Source: Cytophagales bacterium (GTDB lineage: Bacteria > Bacteroidota > Bacteroidia > Cytophagales > Spirosomataceae). Taken from it: 33,275 nt of DNA. The stretch lies in assembly GCA_004292855.1 (NCBI GenBank), contig RDXN01000090.1:1-33275 (forward strand), written 5' to 3'. Of the stretch, positions 22,737 to 30,558 are shown in pieces. Positions within the stretch are counted from its first letter, which is position 1, and every line of letters begins with the position of its first letter. Position numbers and translations under genes: made by a program. Under the pieces are notes generated by a model. The model did no database searches, was not told the origin of the DNA, and saw only the letters and a list, made by a program, of their open reading frames with translations.

Positions 22737-25700
22737 ATGGTTGCACAATCTCCTTTCAACAGGCGAATCATTATAGGAATATTCGTCTGGCTTTTGGCAG
22801 TCCCTGTATTTGGTCAGGTCGTGAAACTCTCCGAAAACCCGGAGCAGTTCGTGGCCGACGTGCAAAAACTGATGGCAACGGGCAATGCCGTGTCGGTGCG
22901 GGCAGGTATGAATTTGCAGTCCCTTTGGTCGGAGAACCGGCTGACCCCCGCGCAACGTGATCGGCTGATGGTTCTGAGCCGCAAAATGAACGTCAAGCGG
23001 TATCAGCCCGTGGCACATTTTACCCCCCTGTTCGAGACGTTTTATAATGCGGCTTACAGCCAAAAACCTTCAGCGCAGCCCGTAAATCTCGACGATCTGC
23101 TTACCATCGCCGAAAAACAGTTTACCAACGGCGACGCCAAAGCGTTTGGGCAGGTTATGAATGCCACCCGGCAGTTTTTGGAGCGTCGACTGTTTTACAC
23201 GGGCACCTACAACAAACTCTACGCTGAGGGTGGCACATTTTCGTTCCGCTACCTCGATACCCCACAGGCCGGTTCGGGCGGGGAGGTGGCCCCCGTGAGC
23301 GGCACGGCCACAAGCACCACAACAGCCCCGGCTACAACAAGCAATTTCGATGGCTGGGACGATCCTATTCCAACGGGCGATTCGGCAAGAGCGAAACCGT
23401 TGGGGCGGGTGTTCATCCCGCAAAAACGACCTATTCCGGCGGTGGTGGGGCCGGTGGTGACCATCAAAGACGCTTTTCTGGCGATGGTAGCCAACAGCGA
23501 CTCGCTCGTGATTCCCGGCACCGGGGGCGATTTGATGCTTAACACCGGAATTTTTGTCGGACGTGGGGGCAAGTTCACCTGGGCAACCGTGGGGCAACCC
23601 GACATCTTTGTGACCCTTGGTGATTATTCGATGAACGTCATGAACCCGCGCCTACAAGCCGACGACGTGACGCTCACGCACCCGGCTGTCGGCAAGCCAA
23701 TCAAGGGTGTTTTTGAGTACGTGAGCCGCAAAAAGGGAACGCCGTTGGCCGCACAGCAGCCCCGGTTTATGTCATGGCAAAGCGACGTGGCCTTGCCCGG
23801 TCTCGACAAAGACGTAAAGTATCAGGGGGGCTTCGCGCTGGCCGGTACGCGCATTGTGGGTGCGTCGGCGAGTGGGCAACCAGCAGTGATCACGGTAATG
23901 GACGGGGCAAAACCGTCGTTTCGGGTGCGGAGTAACCGGTTTGAGTTCAACGATGTTAATTTCAAAGGCACCGCCCCCGACTCGTCATTTAACGGGGGGC
24001 TGTTGCCGGGAGAGTCGCTGGGGGGCACACCCGGCCGGACGGCCTCGCTCATTACGGCGGCTTCGGCGCAGTTTTCAGGGTATATCGACGCTGACTCAGT
24101 TACACACCCGAATGTGCAATTCCGCTACGACAAGGGAACGCGGGTGGCGTGGTTGAATCGGCAAGAGAAATCGGCTTACGCACGGGTGCCGTTTGTCGAC
24201 ACCTACCACAAATTCTACATTCAGCCGGAGGTAATGCGCTGGGACGTAGCCCGTCGAAAGGTCGATTTCTACCAGGTTGGTGCGAAGCGTGAGGTGCCCG
24301 TGCGGCTGGAGTCGTTCGATTATTTTGTGCCGGAACGGTACTCCAATATGAGTGCTGACTATGGCTTTCACCCGTTGCAGATCGCGGCTAATTATATCTC
24401 CAAAAACAAAACGCAAACCTTTCTGGCCGACGATCTGGCGCAGTTTTCGCGCCTGAACCTGACTACGCTGAGCGGGGCACTCGACCGAATGGTGGTGGAA
24501 GGCTATCTGACAAAAGACCCCAATACGGGATTCATGCGGTTGAGCCAAAAGGGTATTCTCTATGTATTGGCGTATAATAAACAGCGCGACTACGACAACT
24601 TCCAGGTTCAGTCGCAGTTTGTGTCGAACGACAGCGTGAAAAACGCCACCATCAACCTGAACGACAAGTTTTTGGTAGTGCGCGGGGTGCGGACATTCAC
24701 CATTAGCGACTCACTCAAAATCTACGGTGTTCCGACCGACAAAACCCTCAAAATCGGTAAAGGCCGAGCTTTCACGCTCAACGGACAATTGAAATCGGGC
24801 AATTTCCGGTATTCGGGGCAGAACATGGCGTTCGACTACGATAAGTTTGCCATGAACCTCAACAAGATCGACTCGATCACCTTTGTGCCGCAAAAACTGG
24901 CTGCGCAGGGCCGGAGCGAAGAGGTGGGGGGCGACATTAAGTATGACAAGCCGGGTATGGTGTATTTCGGCACGCCCGACAATAAATCGGGGCAGGTGAA
25001 AGACAAGAAAACCACGCAACGGCTTGTGATGCCCGAAGGCATGACGGTGTACTTCAATCAGCCCATACGCGGTGATCTGACCTACAACGAGAAAGTCTAT
25101 TTCAAGATCCCGGCCATCGACAACGACAGCCTCGGCAAGGGCGATATTTCGTTTATGGGCACGTTCTACTCCGATGGAATCTTTCCGCCGTTCAAGGCCG
25201 AACTGGTTACGATGCCCGACAACACGCTCGGCTTCGTACATAAGGCTCCGGCAGGTGGCTACCCGGTATATGGTAGCAAGGCAAACGGCTCGAACGTGAA
25301 ATTTGGCGGTAACCTGACGATGGACAAAAGTGGCCTCCGGGCCGACGGTGTGTTGAACCACCTCACGGCAAGCCTGCAAACAAGCGGTATGTTGTTCATG
25401 ACCGACTCGCTACTAGCCTCCGGGCCGAAGGGCGATATTCGCGAAGGTTTGTCAGGCAAGGCCCCCAAGCAGGTCTATTTTCCGACCGTTCAACTGAATG
25501 ACTACAGCCTAAAATGGTGGCCTAAAGCCGACAGTATGGTGATTTTGACCCAAAAAGGCAATTTCAATTTCTACAACGGCAGCACCAAACTCGAAGGCCA
25601 TCTGGTGTTACGCACGGGCGGCTTATTCGGCAACGGCATCCTCCGCCGAACCGACTCGGAGGCTATTTCATCAAGCATCAAATTCAATAAAGAGGGTTTC

Positions 25701-27893
25701 CTGGCCGAAAACGCACAGTTTAAGATTGAGTCGATGGGGCCGCAGAAGGGGATCGCCAACAAATCGATTTTGTTGGGTACAAGCCTTGATGTCGACTTTA
25801 ACCAAGTGAAGGGTATTGTTGGATTGGCGATCAATGCGCCCAAAAAAGAAGCCATCACCGACACGCTGATGTCGAGCATGGAGTTCCCGTATGCGGCCTA
25901 CAAAACGAACATCAACCGAGCGCAGTGGAACATCAACGCCAAGACCATCGCCATGAAGGCCGGGCCGACGCTCGGGGACGTGAAAACGTCGACGTTCACG
26001 GCAACAGGCGAGGAGCAGGACGGTCTGACGTTTAACGGGACTGCTGCGTTGTACGACGTAGAAAAAATGGCTTTGAACATCAGCGGGGTGCCCTACGTAA
26101 CATCTGCCGATGCCCGAATTATTCCCGATAAGGGGCTGGTGTCGATCAAACGCAATGGCGAGATGATGGCGTTCAAAAACGCCCGCGTCGAGATGGACAC
26201 GGCTTCGCTGCACCATAAACTGAAAAACGGCAACATTCAGGTGCTCTCGCGGACGCGCTTCGCGGGCGACGCTACCTACCTGTTTCGCACAGCGGCTGGC
26301 GATACAACGAGTATCAAAATGGGTAGCTTTGAACTGAAAGAGGCCCCCGTAGCCCCGGCGGTTGCGTCGACCCAAAACGCCCCGACGGTGGGTAAAGGCC
26401 GTCGGAAGGTTGGTTCGCCCGCATCGGGTACGACCTACTTCACCGTGGCCCGCGCCGAGATTGTGGAGCGCGACAACCTGCAATTGGCCCCCCGCATGAC
26501 GTTCAAAGGCGATATTGTGATGCAGGCTCCCGAAAAAGACCTCGCGCTGGACGGCTTCATCAAACCCACGCTCAAAAAACGCCCCGACCTGATTGGTGGC
26601 TGGATTCCGTTTAAGGAGAAGGTGGTCGAGCGGATTGAATTCAAGGTCGATAAAAACTTGAAAAACGAGGGCGATCAACCCTTGACGGTTGGTATTCACT
26701 ACAGGGGTGGTCAGGGGGGATTATACCCCACGTTCCTGTCGCCTAAAGAAGACCCCCGCGACGACGATATTTTCTCTGTGCAAGGGCTAATGCGCTACGA
26801 TGAGAAAGACAAAGTGTTTCGTGTGGTTCAGAAAGGCCCCGACGGACAGGAGGACCTTGCCAATGCGTTCACGTTCAACGACCCCAAAGGCAGCATGACG
26901 TATAAGGGGCCTATGTCATTTATGAACACTGGGCAGGAAACGCCCTACCTCATGGCGGCTGGCTCGGCCAACATCAACATCGACAGCACCAAATACCGGC
27001 TCAACACGCTGTTGGCGTTCTCGTTCCCCGTTCCTGAACTGGTCACTGCCGAAATTGGCAAGAAGCTGATCGAAGCCAACATCGAAGAGCAAAACGACGA
27101 GGCCGCCGACGAGGACTTAAACGAATTGTCGGACAAGCTTGTGCCCTTGATCGGTGCGAAAGAGGTGGAAGCTTATCGCACGAAGGCCCAAAATCAGCAT
27201 GTGTCGCTGGCGTTGGCTTCACCCAAACTAGCTGTTCCGCTGGTGTTCTCCAACGTCGACCTGCGCTGGTCCGAAAAAGCCAATGCTTTCTACAGTATCG
27301 GGCCGCTGGGCGTTGCTAATCTGGGTGCCGCCGACATCAACGTGATGATGAATGGCTTCATTGAAATACGTAAAACACCCAATGGCGACGAGGCCACGAT
27401 CTACGTAGAGTCGTCGGACGAAGTTTGGGCGTTTTACGAGTTCAAAGCGGGCGGACCCAACGGGGGCGGTCAGTTAGCCATCACAACCTCGGAGCAGTCG
27501 ATTAACGACAAACTGCTGGCAGGCTCGAAAAACGCGGCTAAGTCGGCGGTCGAGATTATCCCGGCTACCCCCGATGAGAAAGAGCAATTTGTAGCTTTGT
27601 TCCAGAGCCAATACAAAACGCGCGTACGCCCGGCCCCGGCTCCCAAGCCCAGTACCATCGCCACGCCCGCTCCGAAGGCTTCGGCCCCCGCTGCACCGGG
27701 TAAACCCACTACTCCCGCTGCCGCTGTGGAAGAGAAAACTATTGTTACTGGCGGTGCGCCGTCCAAGCCTGGCTCAACCACAGCAACTGGTGTGAAAACC
27801 CCTGCGGATAAAGCTGTAGTGAAAAAGGACGCCGTGACGCCCAAGGAGAAAGAGAAGAAAAAGGAGAAGGAGGAAGAGAAGGAAGGTTTTTGA
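22737..27893 (+). CDS. Giant exported protein of unknown function (1718 residues)
   Basis: I do not recognise a family. The ATG at 22737 gives a classical signal peptide (basic NRR, hydrophobic IIIGIFVWLLAVPVF, cleavage near GQ at 26-27); a TTG nine codons upstream is possible but unnecessary. Residues about 110-200 are helical, then a Thr/Ala/Ser linker. From about 230 to 1500 the chain is long and beta-rich, with recurring strand-turn phrases of the kind LNGQLKSGNFRYSG, KLEGHLVLRTGG and FKGDIVMQAPEKDLALDGF, suggesting a solenoid or stacked beta-sheets like those of periplasmic or surface scaffolds. Inside this, residues about 562-613 look like a winged helix. The last 88 residues are a Pro/Ala-rich, then Lys/Glu-rich, disordered tail. 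There is no lipobox, no clear type IX sorting domain, and no outer-membrane barrel end. The DUF3267 gene follows on the same strand after 62 bases. Confidence 0.9.
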   Translation: MVAQSPFNRRIIIGIFVWLLAVPVFGQVVKLSENPEQFVADVQKLMATGNAVSVRAGMNLQSLWSENRLTPAQRDRLMVLSRKMNVKRYQPVAHFTPLFETFYNAAYSQKPSAQPVNLDDLLTIAEKQFTNGDAKAFGQVMNATRQFLERRLFYTGTYNKLYAEGGTFSFRYLDTPQAGSGGEVAPVSGTATSTTTAPATTSNFDGWDDPIPTGDSARAKPLGRVFIPQKRPIPAVVGPVVTIKDAFLAMVANSDSLVIPGTGGDLMLNTGIFVGRGGKFTWATVGQPDIFVTLGDYSMNVMNPRLQADDVTLTHPAVGKPIKGVFEYVSRKKGTPLAAQQPRFMSWQSDVALPGLDKDVKYQGGFALAGTRIVGASASGQPAVITVMDGAKPSFRVRSNRFEFNDVNFKGTAPDSSFNGGLLPGESLGGTPGRTASLITAASAQFSGYIDADSVTHPNVQFRYDKGTRVAWLNRQEKSAYARVPFVDTYHKFYIQPEVMRWDVARRKVDFYQVGAKREVPVRLESFDYFVPERYSNMSADYGFHPLQIAANYISKNKTQTFLADDLAQFSRLNLTTLSGALDRMVVEGYLTKDPNTGFMRLSQKGILYVLAYNKQRDYDNFQVQSQFVSNDSVKNATINLNDKFLVVRGVRTFTISDSLKIYGVPTDKTLKIGKGRAFTLNGQLKSGNFRYSGQNMAFDYDKFAMNLNKIDSITFVPQKLAAQGRSEEVGGDIKYDKPGMVYFGTPDNKSGQVKDKKTTQRLVMPEGMTVYFNQPIRGDLTYNEKVYFKIPAIDNDSLGKGDISFMGTFYSDGIFPPFKAELVTMPDNTLGFVHKAPAGGYPVYGSKANGSNVKFGGNLTMDKSGLRADGVLNHLTASLQTSGMLFMTDSLLASGPKGDIREGLSGKAPKQVYFPTVQLNDYSLKWWPKADSMVILTQKGNFNFYNGSTKLEGHLVLRTGGLFGNGILRRTDSEAISSSIKFNKEGFLAENAQFKIESMGPQKGIANKSILLGTSLDVDFNQVKGIVGLAINAPKKEAITDTLMSSMEFPYAAYKTNINRAQWNINAKTIAMKAGPTLGDVKTSTFTATGEEQDGLTFNGTAALYDVEKMALNISGVPYVTSADARIIPDKGLVSIKRNGEMMAFKNARVEMDTASLHHKLKNGNIQVLSRTRFAGDATYLFRTAAGDTTSIKMGSFELKEAPVAPAVASTQNAPTVGKGRRKVGSPASGTTYFTVARAEIVERDNLQLAPRMTFKGDIVMQAPEKDLALDGFIKPTLKKRPDLIGGWIPFKEKVVERIEFKVDKNLKNEGDQPLTVGIHYRGGQGGLYPTFLSPKEDPRDDDIFSVQGLMRYDEKDKVFRVVQKGPDGQEDLANAFTFNDPKGSMTYKGPMSFMNTGQETPYLMAAGSANINIDSTKYRLNTLLAFSFPVPELVTAEIGKKLIEANIEEQNDEAADEDLNELSDKLVPLIGAKEVEAYRTKAQNQHVSLALASPKLAVPLVFSNVDLRWSEKANAFYSIGPLGVANLGAADINVMMNGFIEIRKTPNGDEATIYVESSDEVWAFYEFKAGGPNGGGQLAITTSEQSINDKLLAGSKNAAKSAVEIIPATPDEKEQFVALFQSQYKTRVRPAPAPKPSTIATPAPKASAPAAPGKPTTPAAAVEEKTIVTGGAPSKPGSTTATGVKTPADKAVVKKDAVTPKEKEKKKEKEEEKEGF

Positions 27894-27955
27894 TTGTTAA
27901 CCAATAATTTCATTTGTAGGTTAGTGGGCGAACAATCGTTTACTAGCTCATTATC

Positions 27956-28645
27956 ATGAAACCTACCATCGACGAACTACACAACTCCGGTCGTTACGAA
28001 CTGATTGACTCGTTCAAAATTGACGACATGGGCCAATTTCTCATGCGCGAACTCGGCATGAAAGCAGCCCCGATAGAACCGAAAAAAGCCGTTAAAAGCT
28101 GGACGACCTGGGCATTTCTAGGGGGATTTATACTGGCTGGAGCCGCATTCGGTTATTGGATTGGAGCACAGGTTGGGAAGGCATCTAACGAATCGGCAGA
28201 GTTGAAACGCGTGACCGATCCACTTATCGAAGGGGGTGGGCAAGCGAGTTTCGCATTCTTGGCCTTCTTCCTATTGCTACCTATTCACGAATTGATCCAC
28301 GCAGCCGTGTTTAAATATTACAAAGCCCCCAAAGTTGGTTTTGGCTGGTCGTGGAAGAGTATGGTCGCGTATGCCTACGCGCAAAACTTCGTTCATGACA
28401 CGCGCGAGTTGTTTTGGATCGCCGTGATGCCGTTTCTGATTATCAGTGCCGGATTAGGCATCGGTTGGGTCATTTTGCCACAGTATGGCGTTTTTTGGGG
28501 AGTAACCTTGTTCATCCACACCACAGCCTGCATCGGCGATTTTGTGTTGATGAACTACCACCGCAAAAACCGGCACCGGGGCGTATACACGTACGACGAT
28601 ATCGAGAACGAAAAGCGGTCGTATTTTTTTGCGACGCGTGCTTGA
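27956..28645 (+). CDS. DUF3267 integral membrane zincin-like protein
   Basis: The 229-residue protein matches DUF3267, a family of predicted membrane metalloproteases. It has about four membrane segments: 48-70, 98-118, 143-165 and 170-192. The zinc-binding motif H-E-L-I-H lies at 111-115 within LLLPIHELIHAAVFKYY, in or beside a membrane helix, and a candidate third ligand is the Asp in TACIGDFVLMNY. A cytoplasmic N-terminal 45 residues precede the first helix. It lies 62 bases after the giant exported protein and may share its transcript; whether it processes that protein is speculation. It ends before a strong terminator shared with ctpA. Protease activity has not been shown for most of the family, as far as I know. 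Confidence 0.85.
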   Translation: MKPTIDELHNSGRYELIDSFKIDDMGQFLMRELGMKAAPIEPKKAVKSWTTWAFLGGFILAGAAFGYWIGAQVGKASNESAELKRVTDPLIEGGGQASFAFLAFFLLLPIHELIHAAVFKYYKAPKVGFGWSWKSMVAYAYAQNFVHDTRELFWIAVMPFLIISAGLGIGWVILPQYGVFWGVTLFIHTTACIGDFVLMNYHRKNRHRGVYTYDDIENEKRSYFFATRA

Positions 28646-28651
28646 TGATCT

Positions 28652-28726
28652 GGATGCAAGAGAAAAGACGCCAGATGAAAGACAACAATCAAGAGTCTTT
28701 CGTCTGGCGTCTTTTCTCTTGCATCC
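28652..28726. terminator. Very long bidirectional terminator
   Basis: Arms of 32 bases (28652-28683 and 28695-28726) with one mismatch, which is G-U pairable in one strand, and an 11-base loop. It lies six bases after the stop of the DUF3267 gene and five bases before the stop of the convergent ctpA. AAAAGA/TCTTTT tracts lie inside the arms. Confidence 0.85.
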
Positions 28727-28731
28727 AAAGA

Positions 28732-30444
28732 CTACTTCTTCACCGCGCTCAACGTCTCGCCCCGCTCCAGTTTCTGCGCCCGGTCGAACAGGGTCAGGCT
28801 TTTGCGGAAGGTCTCGTCGTTGTCGCTCATGACCTTGAAAAACTCGTTGTTCTGACCACTACGATTGTTTTTCTGATAGATGTACCGCGCCACGTAGGCC
28901 TTCAACTGCGTTTGAATGTACTTCTTCGAGCGAGCCAGTTCGCCTGCGTTCGGCTTGATACCCTCGGCAGTAGCGTCTTTCACCAGCTTTGCCATGTCAT
29001 TGTCGTCGAAGTTGACCGTGCGGTTGAACTGGGCGAACGGTATTTTCTCCAGTGATTTCCGATTAGCGTTGGCGTATTCCAGTGCGTATTCGCGAACAAT
29101 GTTTTTGCCAAATAATTGCGCCAAATAACTTGTTTGCCAAGTTGTATCGCGCGGAATGAAATAGTCGGGCGTGATGCCCCCGCCCCCGTAGACCACCCGA
29201 CCGTGGTCCGTTTTGAACTTCAGCTTGGGGTCGTTTTTGATCGAGTCGGCAATGAAATACTCCCCTCGTTTTGAGCGGGCTTCCAATTCATGCTCATAGT
29301 CACCCTCGCGACCGGGTACATAGGCCTTCTGAATACTCCGGCCGCTCGGCGTATAATAGCGCGAAATGGTCAGACGTAACTCCGAACCGTCGGACAATTG
29401 CACGGGCATCTGAACCAGCCCTTTGCCAAACGACCGCCTACCTACAATCAACGCCCGGTCGTGATCTTGTAACGCCCCGGCCACAATCTCCGACGCTGAC
29501 GCACTACCTTCGTCAATCAGCACCACTACCGGCCCCTCCTCAAACTGTCCCGGAATTTTGGCAAATGTTTGGCGGTCATAGCGGGTATCTTTGCCGTTGG
29601 TGTACACGAGCATTTTGTTGCCCGAAATCAGCTCGTCGGCGAGGCTCGTGGCCCGGTCCATATAGCCACCGGGGTTGTTGCGCAGGTCGAGCATGAGTTG
29701 CGTCATGCCCTGCTGTTTCAACTGCCCAAGGGCCGTTTTAAACTCATCGTAGGTGGTTTCGGAGAAGCGGTTGACTTTGATGTAGCCTGTCTTACCGTCG
29801 ACCATATACGCAGCGTCGACGGAGTACGTCGGAATCCGGTCGCGCATCACCGATACTACGCGGGCTGCTTTGTCGCCTTTGCTCAGAATCGTCAGTTTCA
29901 CCTCGGTGCCCCGCTTTCCGCGCAAAGCCTGAAATACCGCGCCATTGTCGATCTTACTGCCAGCTAACGGGGTGTCGTTTACCTTGATGATTTTGTCGCC
30001 ACTCTGAATACCAGCCGCTTCCGAAGGGCCACCCGCAAGGGGCGTCACCACATAGACCGTGTCTTTGTAAATGTTGAATTCCACGCCAATTCCGTCGAAG
30101 CCTCCTTCGAGTTGCGAGCGAGCCGCTACGGCATCATCGGGGTTCATGTAGGCCGTGTGTGGGTCAAGTTTCTCCAACATTTTCGAGATCGAATAATCAA
30201 CCAGATCGTCGGTGTTTACCGTATCAACGTAGTTGTTCTCAATCAGTTGCAGAATTTCCTTATACTTCGTGTAGCCACGCCCGATGGTGTTGATGCTTTT
30301 ACCTCCACCAAAAAATGTTGCCCCGATTAGCATTCCTCCAGCCAACGTGATGCCCAACAGCATGGGCAAGCGTACCGTTGCTTTGTCATTTTGGATGGGC
30401 GGGTCCTGCCGCCGGCCAAAGTTGTCGATTTCTCCCATATTCAT
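28732..30444 (-). CDS. ctpA: C-terminal processing peptidase (S41 family, tail-specific protease)
   Basis: A 570-residue periplasmic serine protease anchored by one N-terminal membrane helix (LPMLLGITLAGGMLIGATFF). Domains in order: N-terminal helical region (YKEILQLIENNYVD), PDZ domain at about 90-180 (GGFDGIGVEFNIYKDTVYVV, then AAGIQSGDKIIKVND) and the S41 catalytic domain. The Ser is in DEGSASASEIVAGAL and the general-base Lys in GRRSFGKGLVQ. These enzymes trim the C-terminus of envelope proteins. The longest frame starts with GTG at 30456; the ATG at 30444 is preferred, and 30438 is also possible. A candidate -7 box TATTTTTG lies at 30550-30557 on the minus strand. It is downstream of and on the same strand as the S9 peptidase. 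Confidence 0.95.
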   Translation of the reverse strand: MNMGEIDNFGRRQDPPIQNDKATVRLPMLLGITLAGGMLIGATFFGGGKSINTIGRGYTKYKEILQLIENNYVDTVNTDDLVDYSISKMLEKLDPHTAYMNPDDAVAARSQLEGGFDGIGVEFNIYKDTVYVVTPLAGGPSEAAGIQSGDKIIKVNDTPLAGSKIDNGAVFQALRGKRGTEVKLTILSKGDKAARVVSVMRDRIPTYSVDAAYMVDGKTGYIKVNRFSETTYDEFKTALGQLKQQGMTQLMLDLRNNPGGYMDRATSLADELISGNKMLVYTNGKDTRYDRQTFAKIPGQFEEGPVVVLIDEGSASASEIVAGALQDHDRALIVGRRSFGKGLVQMPVQLSDGSELRLTISRYYTPSGRSIQKAYVPGREGDYEHELEARSKRGEYFIADSIKNDPKLKFKTDHGRVVYGGGGITPDYFIPRDTTWQTSYLAQLFGKNIVREYALEYANANRKSLEKIPFAQFNRTVNFDDNDMAKLVKDATAEGIKPNAGELARSKKYIQTQLKAYVARYIYQKNNRSGQNNEFFKVMSDNDETFRKSLTLFDRAQKLERGETLSAVKK

Positions 30445-30549
30445 TAGTATTTCCACCGGCAGTTAGACGTGCTATCCTTCCGGTTCGGTTGTATCTATCG
30501 GCATAACGTACAGTAAGGGACAGAATGTTTGTCAAATCCGATGCAAAAC

Positions 30550-30557
30550 CAAAAATA
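30550..30557 (-). promoter_or_regulatory. Candidate promoter for ctpA
   Basis: Minus-strand TATTTTTG fits TAnnTTTG about 105 bases before the ctpA start; a TTG lies 22 bases further upstream (30580-30582), near the accepted spacing. The box is immediately past the stop of the S9 gene, which favours a separate ctpA promoter. Confidence 0.35.
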
Positions 30558-30558
30558 A

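Noticed and set aside
25671-26699. 342-codon minus-strand frame within the giant exported gene
   Set aside because: Arg/His-rich shadow of an uninterrupted long frame with a signal peptide.
28414-29055. 213-codon plus-strand frame overlapping the DUF3267 end, the terminator and ctpA
   Set aside because: It reads through a terminator hairpin and antisense to ctpA; the product has no recognisable features.
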